A stretch of DNA of 64,000 nucleotides from Allomuricauda sp. M10 (GTDB lineage: Bacteria; Bacteroidota; Bacteroidia; Flavobacteriales; Flavobacteriaceae): positions 744,001-808,000 of the forward strand of contig NZ_JAJGBN010000001.1 in NCBI RefSeq assembly GCF_020782875.1, read 5' to 3'. The stretch's first letter is position 1, and each line of letters opens with the position of its first letter. Positions 16,789 to 25,465 of this stretch are shown here, one piece after another. The notes under the pieces are model-generated. The model did no database searches. It was not told where the DNA came from and saw nothing but the letters and a program-made list of their open reading frames with translations. The position numbers and the translations under genes are program-made.

Positions 16789-17646
16789 ATGATATCCGAA
16801 GAACAATTTCAAAAAGAACTTGATTTGATCATCACCAACGCCGTTCGTGAAGATGTAGGCGATGGCGACCATAGTTCATTGGCCTGTATTCCGGCCACGG
16901 CGACCGGTAAGGCAAAACTTTTGGTGAAGGACGAAGGCATCATTGCCGGGGTGGAATTTGCCCGGATGGTATTCCAATACATCGACCCGGATTTAAAAAT
17001 GGAAGTGTTGTTGCAAGATGGCAGTTCAGTGAAATACGGCGATGTAGTCTTTTATGTGGAAGGTAGCTCCCAAAGCATTTTGAAGGCAGAGCGATTGGTG
17101 CTCAATGCCATGCAACGCATGAGTGCCATTGCCACCAAGACACAAGATTTTGTTTCCCTTTTGGATGGTACCGATACCAAGATTCTCGACACCCGCAAGA
17201 CAACCCCAGGTATAAGGGCTTTGGAAAAATGGGCCGTAAAGATTGGGGGTGGGGAAAACCATCGGTTTGCTTTGTATGACATGATCATGTTGAAGGACAA
17301 CCATATCGATTTTGCAGGTGGGATCACCAAAGCCATTGTAAAAACTCAGGAATATCTCAATGAAAAGGGAAAGGACCTAAAGATTATTGTTGAGGCCAGA
17401 AACCTTGATGAAGTGGACGAGATTTTGAAGTCAACAGGAGTCCATCGAATTCTTTTGGATAATTTTGATTATGATGACACACGTGAGGCTGTGAACCGAA
17501 TAGGGGAACAATGCCAGACCGAATCCTCAGGAGGAATCAACGAGGAAACCATTCGAACGTATGCAGAATGTGGGGTCAATTTTATTTCGTCAGGGGCATT
17601 GACGCATTCCGTTTATAATATGGATCTAAGTTTAAAAGCAGTGTAG
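16789..17646 (+). CDS. nadC: Nicotinate-nucleotide pyrophosphorylase (carboxylating)
   Basis: NadC (quinolinate phosphoribosyltransferase) makes nicotinate mononucleotide from quinolinate and PRPP in de novo NAD synthesis. The 285-residue product shows the VREDVGDGDHSS start, the LDTRKTTPGIRALEKWAVK phosphoribosyl-binding segment with its essential Arg/Lys residues, GGGENHRFALYD, and the C-terminal ISSGALTHSV. The stop codon directly abuts the ATG of the YihY-like gene, and priA follows, so nadC is probably the first gene of a three-gene unit. nadA and nadB are not in the window. Confidence 0.96.
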   Translation: MISEEQFQKELDLIITNAVREDVGDGDHSSLACIPATATGKAKLLVKDEGIIAGVEFARMVFQYIDPDLKMEVLLQDGSSVKYGDVVFYVEGSSQSILKAERLVLNAMQRMSAIATKTQDFVSLLDGTDTKILDTRKTTPGIRALEKWAVKIGGGENHRFALYDMIMLKDNHIDFAGGITKAIVKTQEYLNEKGKDLKIIVEARNLDEVDEILKSTGVHRILLDNFDYDDTREAVNRIGEQCQTESSGGINEETIRTYAECGVNFISSGALTHSVYNMDLSLKAV

Positions 17647-18672
17647 ATGTCCGAAGCAATTGAAGAACAGTTGGAAAAAATTCCCATTCTCAATTGGGCG
17701 GTTCGTCTATTGAAAAAGATTAAGCTCAAGGCCTTTGAAGGCCTCTCCTTTTATGATCTTATTGAAATGTACCTCATGGGGATTGTTAGGGGAGCGGTTT
17801 CCACACGTGCCAGCTCCATTGCCTTTAGCATCTTCTTGGCCTTGTTCCCATTACTGATTTTTTTGGTGACCTTGATTCCCTTCATTATACCTTTTGTAAG
17901 TGTGGGCAATGCCAATTTTGACCATCAGTTTCTCGATTTTTTGGAGTCTTTTCTTCCTTCGGCCACCAGTGAATATTTCGGTGACATCTACCAACAGATC
18001 AAAGATCAAAAACAAGGGGGACTTTTGTCTTCCGCCTTTATTTTGTCCATCTTTTTGGTGGCCAATGGCGTGAATGCCATTTTTGGGGGTTTTGAGAATT
18101 CCTATCATGTGGAATTGACGCGCAATTTTTTCCGTCAATATGCCTATGCCTTAATGGTGGGGCTCATTCTGTCCATTCTCTTAATCATTGGCGCGGTAGC
18201 CTTTGTATATTTCGAATTCTATATTGTGGAATACACCAGTGAATACTTGGGTAAAAAATTGGGGTATGATGTGGCCAAAGGGGATTCCGTGGGGATACAG
18301 GTAGCCAAGGTTTTGTTTTTCCTGAGTCTTTCCTATCTCACCACGGCCATTCTCTATTATTTTGGTACTGCGGAAGGTAGAAAGGCACGATTTTTTTCTG
18401 CTGGGGCCTTGATGACCACCCTCTTATTTTTGTTGACTTCCTATCTGTTCGGTATTTATGTTGAAAAATTTGCCCGCTATAACGAACTCTATGGAGCTTT
18501 GGGAGGATTGTTGATTCTGATGGTGTATATCTGGTTGAATTCCAATATTTTACTTTTAGGATTTGAATTGAATGCTACCTTGAACTCCTTGGGTAGAAGG
18601 CATCGACGCCAACAGGAGGAACGTGCCAAAAAACTAGAAGAACAACCACAACAACTTGGGGAAGATCAATAA
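17647..18672 (+). CDS. YihY/virulence factor BrkB family membrane protein
   Basis: A 341-residue inner-membrane protein with about six transmembrane helices between residues 55 and 310. The family hallmark RGAVSTRASSIAFSIFLALFPL is present near residue 50-75, and ELYGALGGLLILMVYIWL lies near the C-terminus. The family was once mislabelled ribonuclease BN; it is not a nuclease, and its transport function is unproven. The last 30 residues are a hydrophilic tail rich in Arg, Glu and Gln. It begins at the base after the nadC stop codon and precedes priA by 29 bases, so it is translated within that operon. Confidence 0.88.
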   Translation: MSEAIEEQLEKIPILNWAVRLLKKIKLKAFEGLSFYDLIEMYLMGIVRGAVSTRASSIAFSIFLALFPLLIFLVTLIPFIIPFVSVGNANFDHQFLDFLESFLPSATSEYFGDIYQQIKDQKQGGLLSSAFILSIFLVANGVNAIFGGFENSYHVELTRNFFRQYAYALMVGLILSILLIIGAVAFVYFEFYIVEYTSEYLGKKLGYDVAKGDSVGIQVAKVLFFLSLSYLTTAILYYFGTAEGRKARFFSAGALMTTLLFLLTSYLFGIYVEKFARYNELYGALGGLLILMVYIWLNSNILLLGFELNATLNSLGRRHRRQQEERAKKLEEQPQQLGEDQ

Positions 18673-18701
18673 AATTTCAAAGTAGGCAAAAAGGAACGTG
18701 T

Positions 18702-21158
18702 ATGGACTTTTTTCTGGATGTAGTACTGCCCATTCCCTTGGAAAGACTTTTTACGTATAAGATCACACCTCAGGAAGCTGATTTTATTAAAAAGGGGATG
18801 AGGATTGCGGTGCCATTTGGCAAATCCAAGATCTATACTGCACTTGCCTATCGGGTGCACCAAGAAGCGCCAATTGCCTACGAACCCAAGGAAATTTACC
18901 AGATTTTGGATGAAGTTCCCTTGGTCAACGAATTTCAGTTCAATCATTGGGAATGGATTGCGGAGTACTACATGTGTACTTTGGGCGAAGTAATTCGGAG
19001 TGCCCTGCCAAGCGCCTTTATGCTGGAAAGCGAGACTTTGATCCTGTTAAACAAAGAGGTTCAAGTTGATGAAATGGACCTTCAGGATGATGAGTTTTTG
19101 GTCTTTGAAGCCTTGCAACACCAGACACATCTTCAAATTGGGGAAATCTGCGACATTGTGGACAAGAAGAATGTACTATCCCTCATTAATCGATTGGTAC
19201 AGAAAGAAGTAGTGCTTCAAAAGGAAGAACTGTATGAGCAGTACAAACCTAAAATGGTGCGATATGTAAAGCTTTCGGATACCTATGGCGATGATGCAAA
19301 ATTGGAAGAATTGCTGAACGAACTCTCCCGAGCCCCCAAGCAAAGTCAGGTGGTGCTGACCCTGTTCCAGATTCAGGCAAAAAACAAAAAACCGATACCG
19401 GTTGACGACCTAGAAAGAGAAAGTGGCAGCTCCAAAGCGGTCATCAAAGCTTTGATTGACAAAGGAGTTCTGGAAGAGTACCACATCAGAAAAGATCGAG
19501 TGGATTTTGAGGACACTTCCGAGGAATTCCGAAATATTGCGCTTAACGAATATCAATCCAAGGCATTTGCTGCAATTCAGACTTCCTTTGAAGAAAAGAA
19601 ACCGGTATTGTTGCATGGTGTCACTTCTTCGGGAAAAACGGAAGTCTATGTAAAATTGATACAGCAATGTTTGGATGAAGGCAAACAGGCGCTTTATTTA
19701 TTGCCGGAAATCGCGCTGACCTCCCAATTGATCAATAGGCTACAGCATTATTTTGGGAACAAGGTTTCGGTATATCACTCCAAATACAGCATCCACGAAA
19801 GGGTAGAGGTTTGGAACAATGTTTTGCACAATGCAGAAAAGGCCCAGATTGTGATTGGTGCCCGCTCTTCGCTCTTTTTACCATATTCCAACCTTGGTTT
19901 GGTGGTGGTAGATGAGGAGCATGAGAGCTCCTTTAAGCAATTTGACCCGGCTCCAAGGTATCATGCCCGCGATGCGGCCATTGTTTTGGCCTCGCTCCAT
20001 GGTTCCCATATTGTTTTGGGCTCGGCTACGCCTAGTATCGAAAGCATGTACAACGCTAAGTCAGGCAAGTATGGCTATGCTGCCATTCCATACCGATTCG
20101 GGAATGTATTGATGCCCGATATCAATTTGGTGGATATTAAGGAAGCTACCCGAAAGAAGCGGATGAAGGGCCATTTTTCAGAGACATTGATCAATGCCAT
20201 TGCAGAAGCCTTGGAAGAAGGGGAACAAGTGATCCTTTTCCAGAACCGAAGAGGTTTTGCACCTGTGGTGGAGTGTACCACCTGTGGGTATGTGGCCCAG
20301 TGCCCCAATTGTGACGTGAGCCTTACCTATCATCAGCATCGAAATCAATTACGTTGCCATTACTGTGGATACCATATGGCGTTGCAGCAAGCCTGTTTGG
20401 CCTGTGGCAATGCTACTTTGGATAAAAAAGGATTCGGAACGGAACAGATTCAGGAAGAATTGGGCCAACTTTTCCCTAAAGCAGCTGTTGGGCGAATGGA
20501 TTTGGATACCACAAGGGGCAAATATGCCTATGAAAAAATCATTTCGGCTTTTGAAAACCAAGAAATGGACATTTTGGTGGGCACCCAAATGGTGACCAAA
20601 GGTCTCGACTTTAGGAATGTAAGCTTGGTGGGTATCATGAATGCTGACACCATGCTCAATTTCCCTGATTACCGGGCACATGAGCGTAGTTTTCAAATGT
20701 TGACCCAGGTGGCAGGTAGGGCAGGGCGTACCCAAAAGCGGGGTAAGGTGCTGATACAGAGTTATAATCCGTATCATCAGATCTTGCAACAGGTGACCAC
20801 CAACGATTACGATAAAATGTTCGCCGAGCAATTATATGAAAGGGAACAGTTCAAATATCCGCCTTTGGTCCGCATCATAAAGATCACTTTAAAGGATAGG
20901 GATTTCAATAAATTGAACGAAGCTTCGGACTGGTTGGCTAGTTCTTTGCGGAATGTGCTCAAGATTCCGGTTTTGGGACCCGAGTACCCTCCCGTTGCTC
21001 GCATCCGAAGGGATTATTTAAAAAATGTATTGATCAAGATTCCCCGGGATTACCCGTTGGTACAAACAAAAAATAGCATTAAAAGAATCGAAAGATCTTT
21101 TAATGCTATTTCCAAGTATAAAAGTGTACGATTGATCTACAATGTAGACCACATATGA
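18702..21158 (+). CDS. priA: Primosomal protein N' (replication restart helicase PriA)
   Basis: PriA is a 3'-to-5' superfamily 2 helicase that recognises stalled forks and reloads the replisome. The 818-residue product begins with the DNA 3'-end-binding domain (FLDVVLPIPLERLFTYKI), then has Walker A HGVTSSGKTEVYVKLI, motif II VVVDEEHES, GSATPSIES, two zinc-binding clusters (CTTCGYVAQCPNCDVSL and RCHYCGYHMALQQACLACG), and the C-terminal helicase motifs GTQMVTKGLDF and QVAGRAGR. It is complete and of usual length. The stop codon touches that of the convergent LytTR regulator with no gap. Confidence 0.96.
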   Translation: MDFFLDVVLPIPLERLFTYKITPQEADFIKKGMRIAVPFGKSKIYTALAYRVHQEAPIAYEPKEIYQILDEVPLVNEFQFNHWEWIAEYYMCTLGEVIRSALPSAFMLESETLILLNKEVQVDEMDLQDDEFLVFEALQHQTHLQIGEICDIVDKKNVLSLINRLVQKEVVLQKEELYEQYKPKMVRYVKLSDTYGDDAKLEELLNELSRAPKQSQVVLTLFQIQAKNKKPIPVDDLERESGSSKAVIKALIDKGVLEEYHIRKDRVDFEDTSEEFRNIALNEYQSKAFAAIQTSFEEKKPVLLHGVTSSGKTEVYVKLIQQCLDEGKQALYLLPEIALTSQLINRLQHYFGNKVSVYHSKYSIHERVEVWNNVLHNAEKAQIVIGARSSLFLPYSNLGLVVVDEEHESSFKQFDPAPRYHARDAAIVLASLHGSHIVLGSATPSIESMYNAKSGKYGYAAIPYRFGNVLMPDINLVDIKEATRKKRMKGHFSETLINAIAEALEEGEQVILFQNRRGFAPVVECTTCGYVAQCPNCDVSLTYHQHRNQLRCHYCGYHMALQQACLACGNATLDKKGFGTEQIQEELGQLFPKAAVGRMDLDTTRGKYAYEKIISAFENQEMDILVGTQMVTKGLDFRNVSLVGIMNADTMLNFPDYRAHERSFQMLTQVAGRAGRTQKRGKVLIQSYNPYHQILQQVTTNDYDKMFAEQLYEREQFKYPPLVRIIKITLKDRDFNKLNEASDWLASSLRNVLKIPVLGPEYPPVARIRRDYLKNVLIKIPRDYPLVQTKNSIKRIERSFNAISKYKSVRLIYNVDHI

Positions 21159-21851
21159 TTATACGTTGGCAAGTGCTTCAGCCAGCTCGGTTTTTTTGTT
21201 TCTACTTAAAGGAATCTGTCTTCCCCCAACTTCAACATTTTTACTGTTGAATTTTTCTATCTTCTCCAGATTCACAATATAAGATTTATGGATACGAAGG
21301 AATTTTTCGGCAGGCAATTGGTTTTCGAAAGACTTCATGGTGGAAAGGATTACGATATTGGCCTCATCGGTCACCAATTTAATGTAATCTCCCAATGCTT
21401 CTACCCATTTAATGTCGTTTAGGATAACCTTACGTTTTTTAAGGTTGCTTTTCACAAAAATGTGCTCTTCATCCTCATCAACCCTGTTCATTTGCTCGAA
21501 TTTGGCAACGGCTCTTTTTACAGAGGCTTCAAAACGGGCCAGCGTGATAGGTTTGTGAAGGTAATCGGTTACGTCGTAGTCAAAAGCTTTAAGTGCATAA
21601 TCAGGTTTACCGGTGATCAAAATAACCTGTGGTGGGTTCTCTAGGGCCTCTAAAAGGTCAAAACCACTGATGATTGGCATTTCTACATCTAGAAAAATAA
21701 GGTCGATGTCGTGGTTTTTCAGGCCATTTTTAGCTTCAATGGCGTTGCTATACTCTGCAACTAAAGCAAGATGTGGATGATTGTTGACCAATTTGGCAAC
21801 GGCCATCCGCTGCATGGAAGAATCGTCTACAATTATACTTTTTAATTTCAT
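21159..21851 (-). CDS. LytTR family response regulator
   Basis: A 230-residue two-domain regulator. Residues 1-120 are a CheY-like receiver with the acidic pair Asp9-Asp10, the phosphoacceptor in DLIFLDVEMP near residue 53, a Thr in LITGK and the conserved Lys in LHKPI. Residues from about 135 form a LytTR DNA-binding domain (FVKSNLKKRKVILNDIKWVE, then FLRIHKSYIVNLEKIEKF). Its partner kinase is not adjacent, as is common for this type in flavobacteria, so it is an orphan regulator here. Targets are unknown. It is separated by 237 bases from the divergent ribosomal operon. Confidence 0.9.
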   Translation of the reverse strand: MKLKSIIVDDSSMQRMAVAKLVNNHPHLALVAEYSNAIEAKNGLKNHDIDLIFLDVEMPIISGFDLLEALENPPQVILITGKPDYALKAFDYDVTDYLHKPITLARFEASVKRAVAKFEQMNRVDEDEEHIFVKSNLKKRKVILNDIKWVEALGDYIKLVTDEANIVILSTMKSFENQLPAEKFLRIHKSYIVNLEKIEKFNSKNVEVGGRQIPLSRNKKTELAEALANV

Positions 21852-22035
21852 AGAATGGGGTGATTTGTAGGGTTTTAAATCATCGGCAAATTACACAAAA
21901 ATGACGGTAAGGAACAACAAAAGATGTAAACATGGTCTATTTTGTTGTGTATATTGCCATATACGTTATTTGGGTTTATTGGGTTTTGTTGTTGTTGATA
22001 ACTCATGTACTTTAAACGAAGTTTTTTTGCTTTTC

Positions 22036-22066
22036 TTGCAAGGTGATAGAAATATTACTACTTTTG
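22036..22066 (+). promoter_or_regulatory. Promoter of the rpsF-rpsR-rplI operon
   Basis: TTG at 22036-22038, then 20 bases, then TACTTTTG at 22059-22066: a near-ideal Bacteroidota promoter. The rpsF start is 22 bases downstream, with no Shine-Dalgarno sequence. Confidence 0.7.
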
Positions 22067-22088
22067 CGCTCCTTTTAAATATATTATA

Positions 22089-22427
22089 ATGAACCATTAC
22101 GAAACTGTTTTCATTTTGAATCCCGTTCTGTCTGAAACACAGATAGAGGAAACAGTCAAAAAATTTGAGGATTTTTTGATTAACAATGGTGCCAAAATGG
22201 TCTCCAAGGAAGATTGGGGACTTAAAAAATTGGCCTATCCCATTCAGCACAAGAAAAGTGGTTTTTACCACTTGTTCGAATTCACAGCCCCTGGTGAGGC
22301 CATCGGTCCTTACGAGGTGGAATTCAGGAGAGATGAGCGCGTTATGCGTTTTTTGACCGTTAGGTTGGACAAGCACGCTATTGCTTGGGCAGAAAAACGA
22401 AGAACCAAATTAAAAGCAAAGGCATAG
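22089..22427 (+). CDS. rpsF: 30S ribosomal protein bS6
   Basis: A 112-residue small-subunit protein that binds the central domain of 16S rRNA as a heterodimer with bS18, encoded next. The sequence [23 protein letters not shown] and KRRT-containing basic C-terminus are typical; the middle segment [20 protein letters not shown] is a highly conserved bS6 block. It is the first gene of the bS6-bS18-bL9 operon; only 3 bases separate its stop from the rpsR ATG. A strong TAnnTTTG promoter lies upstream. No bS6/bS18 autoregulatory motif could be made out with confidence in the short leader. Confidence 0.97.
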   Translation: MNHYETVFILNPVLSETQIEETVKKFEDFLINNGAKMVSKEDWGLKKLAYPIQHKKSGFYHLFEFTAPGEAIGPYEVEFRRDERVMRFLTVRLDKHAIAWAEKRRTKLKAKA

Positions 22428-22430
22428 GTT

Positions 22431-22727
22431 ATGGCATCTATTGAGCAACAAGCAAAAGCTAAAAAAGACGGGGAAATCAGATATTTGACCCCGTTGAACA
22501 TTGAGACCAACAAACAAAAGAAGTATTGTAGGTTCAAAAAATCAGGTATCAAGTATATTGATTACAAAGATCCTGATTTCTTGATGAAGTTGGTGAACGA
22601 GCAAGGAAAATTGCTTCCTCGCAGACTTACCGGTACTTCCTTGAAATACCAGAGAAAAGTGGCCCAGGCAGTTAAACGTGCCCGTCACATTGCGTTAATG
22701 CCGTACGTTGGCGATATGTTGAAATAA
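22431..22727 (+). CDS. rpsR: 30S ribosomal protein bS18
   Basis: A 98-residue protein that pairs with bS6 on the 30S platform. Conserved bS18 sequence is seen from [20 protein letters not shown] through [20 protein letters not shown] to the end [13 protein letters not shown]. The N-terminal 30 residues ([20 protein letters not shown]) form the extension usual in Bacteroidota. It sits between rpsF and rplI with gaps of 3 and 13 bases, so all three are one transcript. Confidence 0.97.
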   Translation: MASIEQQAKAKKDGEIRYLTPLNIETNKQKKYCRFKKSGIKYIDYKDPDFLMKLVNEQGKLLPRRLTGTSLKYQRKVAQAVKRARHIALMPYVGDMLK

Positions 22728-22740
22728 AAAATACCGAAGA

Positions 22741-23193
22741 ATGGAACTTATTCTAAGAGAAGATGTACAGGATTTGGGATTTAAGGATGATATCGTTTCC
22801 GTAAAGAACGGTTACGGCAGAAACTACCTTATCCCACAAGGTTTGGCCACATTGGCTACTCCATCTGCCAAAAAAGTTTTGGCTGAAAACCTTAAACAAA
22901 GAGCCCACAAAGAGAAGAAAATCGTTGATGAGGCGACTAAAATTGCCGAAGCCCTAAAACAATTGCAGATCCGCATCGCTGCTAAAGCTGGTGCCGGTGA
23001 TAAATTGTTCGGATCTGTGACCAACATTGATTTGGCCGAGGCTTTGGACAAAGAAGGACACCAAATCGAGAGAAAATTCATCAATATTAAAGGTGGATCT
23101 ATCAAAAGGGTTGGTCCTTACGAGGCAACTATCAGACTTCACAGGGAAGTTGTAGTAGAATTTCCTTTTGAAGTAATCGCTGAAGCGAAGTAA
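22741..23193 (+). CDS. rplI: 50S ribosomal protein bL9
   Basis: A 150-residue large-subunit protein that binds 23S rRNA near the L1 stalk and helps maintain reading-frame fidelity. The N-terminal globular domain MELILREDVQDLGFKDDIVSVKNGYGRNYLIPQG has the invariant bL9 signature; a long central helix follows, then the C-terminal domain with KAGAGDKLFGSVT and VVVEFPFEVI. It ends the operon; a UUCG-capped terminator hairpin lies 26 bases downstream. Confidence 0.97.
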   Translation: MELILREDVQDLGFKDDIVSVKNGYGRNYLIPQGLATLATPSAKKVLAENLKQRAHKEKKIVDEATKIAEALKQLQIRIAAKAGAGDKLFGSVTNIDLAEALDKEGHQIERKFINIKGGSIKRVGPYEATIRLHREVVVEFPFEVIAEAK

Positions 23194-23218
23194 CATACTG
23201 TAATAAGTATTTGGAAAT

Positions 23219-23249
23219 AAGAGAGTTATCTTCGGATGGCTCTTTTTTT
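23219..23249 (+). terminator. Terminator of the rpsF-rpsR-rplI operon
   Basis: A stem of 9 or more pairs (including U-G wobbles) at 23222-23230 and 23235-23243 is closed by a TTCG tetraloop and followed by TTTTTTT. It lies just after rplI. Confidence 0.75.
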
Positions 23250-23280
23250 GTTTCGATTTTTTAAAGAAATTCAGACCAAT

Positions 23281-23288
23281 TATTTTTG
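23281..23288 (+). promoter_or_regulatory. -7 promoter box 4 bases before the DUF6495 gene start
   Basis: TATTTTTG ends 4 bases before the ATG at 23293, which would place the transcription start at or next to the first codon. A leaderless mRNA is predicted. No clear -33 TTG is at the right distance. Confidence 0.45.
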
Positions 23289-23292
23289 CACC

Positions 23293-23763
23293 ATGAAATA
23301 CAAAAGACTTTCTAAGGAACAATTGGAGGAACTGCACCCGGAGTTTATCAACTTTTTGGCAACACAATCCATAACTGCCGAAGAGTGGAAAACGCTCAAG
23401 ACCGAAAAGCCCGAAGTGGCCGAGGAGGAAATCGATGTGTTCAGCGATTTGATTTGGGAAGGAGTACTCTCCAAAGTGGAATATCTGGAAAACATTTCGG
23501 AACGACACATGCACTTGTTTCATTTGACCGAAAAGGAAATGAAGCTACTTTCCGTAAAAGTGATGAATCCTGAAATTGACCTTCGAACTAAAGTCGGTTT
23601 TGATTGGTTCAAACGGAATTTTCAATCCGATTTCGTGGAATACCTAACCGCGTCCAAAGCGTATGGCGCTGATAAAAACGTGGACAAGTTTGAATTGATC
23701 AAGCAAGGAGCGGCAATAACTAAAGGCGATCTGTATAAATGGTTTGATCAGATTATGGAGTAA
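23293..23763 (+). CDS. DUF6495 family protein
   Basis: A 156-residue acidic, soluble protein with no signal peptide or membrane segment. The sequence KRLSKEQLEELHPEFINFLATQ followed by ITAEEWK and a C-terminal KGDLYKWFDQIME resembles the DUF6495 family, conserved in Bacteroidota and without known function. I start it at ATG 23293 (MKYKRLSKEQ) rather than 19 codons upstream because the upstream stretch overlaps the rplI terminator and the promoter box. It lies between the ribosomal operon and hisS but has its own promoter. Confidence 0.75.
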   Translation: MKYKRLSKEQLEELHPEFINFLATQSITAEEWKTLKTEKPEVAEEEIDVFSDLIWEGVLSKVEYLENISERHMHLFHLTEKEMKLLSVKVMNPEIDLRTKVGFDWFKRNFQSDFVEYLTASKAYGADKNVDKFELIKQGAAITKGDLYKWFDQIME

Positions 23764-23848
23764 TTAATCTGAATAAAGGAGGAGGGAGCCAAGAACCAAA
23801 ACTTCTTTTCTTTTCCTTCTGAGAGGATTAGACAATAGAACTGTGAAA

Positions 23849-23925
23849 TGTCATTCTGAACGGAGTGAAGAATCCTATTTGCTAGTAGAACTTTGATGAG
23901 ATTCTTCACTCCGTTCAGAATGACA
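23849..23925. repeat. TGTCATT-type element with perfect 26-base inverted repeats
   Basis: The arms 23849-23874 and 23900-23925 are perfect reverse complements, starting TGTCATTCTGAACGGAGTG on the left; the loop is 25 bases. The ends match those of the repeat cluster at 764-1123. A transcript would fold into a very stable hairpin, which might affect the mRNA between the DUF6495 gene and hisS. Confidence 0.85.
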
Positions 23926-23939
23926 CCTAGGAAATTATT

Positions 23940-24018
23940 TGTCATTTCGACAGAGCGAAGTATGAGCGACGAGAAATCTCACATTCAAATGGATTTCTCA
24001 CATTCGTTCGAAATGACA
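23940..24018. repeat. TGTCATTTCGA-type repeat element
   Basis: An 11-base inverted pair TGTCATTTCGA (23940-23950) and TCGAAATGACA (24008-24018) bounds a unit that includes two ATTTCTCACATTC-like copies. It directly follows the previous element; together with it, the element fills most of the 313-base gap between the DUF6495 gene and hisS, leaving only the hisS promoter region. GTCATTTCGA is shared with the repeat inside prmC. Confidence 0.8.
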
Positions 24019-24049
24019 TACTTATACTTTAAACCTATAACAAACCCCT

Positions 24050-24057
24050 TATATTTG
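24050..24057 (+). promoter_or_regulatory. -7 promoter box of hisS
   Basis: TATATTTG matches TAnnTTTG and lies 19 bases before the hisS ATG. No clear -33 TTG was found. Confidence 0.5.
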
Positions 24058-24076
24058 CACCTGAATTTAAGATTAC

Positions 24077-25465
24077 ATGGCACAAAAACCATCCATACCT
24101 AAGGGAACCCGTGATTTCTCACCAGAAGAGGTGTCCAAGCGTAACTATATCATCCAAACCATAAAAAAGCATTTTGAAGCCTATGGTTTTCAGCCCATAG
24201 AAACTCCGTCTTTTGAGAATTCAGAGACGCTAATGGGCAAGTATGGGGATGAGGGGGATCGCTTGATTTTTAAGATCTTGAATTCGGGCGATTTTATTTC
24301 CAAGGTTGATGATGTGACCTACAGTTCCAAGAATTCAAATTCGCTTACCCCAAAAATCTCAGAAAAGGCCCTTCGTTACGATTTGACCGTGCCTTTTGCC
24401 CGCTACGTGGTCATGCATCAGAATGAAATTGATTTTCCGTTCAAGCGCTACCAAATCCAACCCGTTTGGAGAGCCGATAGGCCCCAAAAAGGTCGTTTCC
24501 GTGAGTTTTACCAGTGTGATGCCGATGTGGTCGGTGCCGATTCCTTGTTGCAGGAAGTGGAATTTGTGCAGTTGTATGACGCCGTGTTCACGGATTTAGG
24601 ATTGAAAGGCTGTACCATAAAGATCAATAACCGTAAAATTCTTTCGGGTATCGCTGAAGTGATAGGAGCCAAGCATTTGTTGGTCGACTTTACCGTAGCC
24701 CTGGATAAATTGGACAAGATAGGAGAGGAGAAGGTGAAGGTCGAAATGATGGAAAAGGGCATTTCTGAAGCAGCAATTACCAAGGCCCAGCCTTTGTTTG
24801 AAATGTCAGGCTCCGCGTCGGAACAATTGGAGCAACTAAAAACCTTATTGGCCAACTCTGAAGTGGGTATGCGCGGTGTTTCTGAATTGGAGGAAATCAT
24901 TTCCACCGTAAATAGTATCGGATTGCAATCCGCTCATTTACAATTGGATGTGACCTTGGCCCGTGGATTGAATTACTATACCGGAGCCATTTTTGAGGTT
25001 GCCGCGCCCGAAGGCGTGAGCATGGGTTCCATTGGTGGCGGTGGCCGCTACGATGACTTAACCGGCATTTTTGGATTGAAGGATGTGAGCGGTGTGGGTA
25101 TTTCTTTTGGTTTGGACCGCATCTATCTCGTTTTGGAAGAATTGAACCTGTTCCCGGATAGTTTGGATACATCTTTGGATGTGCTTTGCCTCAATTTCGG
25201 TAAAGGTGAGGGTTTGGCTTCCTTGAAACTGGTATCCACTCTTAGAAAAGCTGGCCTGCGTGCTGATTTATACCCGTCTGATGCCAAGGTGCAAAAGCAG
25301 TTCAAATACGCAGATAAAAGAAATGTCCCTTATGTGATCCTATTGGGCGAACAGGAACTAGCCGAAGGGAAATTCGTAGCCAAGAACATGAAAACGGGGG
25401 ACCAAAAATCCTATGGATTGGATGCTGCAATTCAATTTGCCGAAGCCATCAAATCCGACTTTTAA
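24077..25465 (+). CDS. hisS: Histidine--tRNA ligase
   Basis: A 462-residue class II aminoacyl-tRNA synthetase that charges tRNA-His. The N-terminus KGTRDFSPEEV is characteristic; motif 2 is RPQKGRFREFYQCDAD, the histidine-specific loops include LTVPFARYV and ARGLNYYTGAIFEV, and motif 3 is in GVGISFGLDRIYLVLE. A C-terminal anticodon-binding domain follows (from about residue 370). The 3' end overlaps the convergent Nudix gene by 17 bases. Confidence 0.96.
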   Translation: MAQKPSIPKGTRDFSPEEVSKRNYIIQTIKKHFEAYGFQPIETPSFENSETLMGKYGDEGDRLIFKILNSGDFISKVDDVTYSSKNSNSLTPKISEKALRYDLTVPFARYVVMHQNEIDFPFKRYQIQPVWRADRPQKGRFREFYQCDADVVGADSLLQEVEFVQLYDAVFTDLGLKGCTIKINNRKILSGIAEVIGAKHLLVDFTVALDKLDKIGEEKVKVEMMEKGISEAAITKAQPLFEMSGSASEQLEQLKTLLANSEVGMRGVSELEEIISTVNSIGLQSAHLQLDVTLARGLNYYTGAIFEVAAPEGVSMGSIGGGGRYDDLTGIFGLKDVSGVGISFGLDRIYLVLEELNLFPDSLDTSLDVLCLNFGKGEGLASLKLVSTLRKAGLRADLYPSDAKVQKQFKYADKRNVPYVILLGEQELAEGKFVAKNMKTGDQKSYGLDAAIQFAEAIKSDF

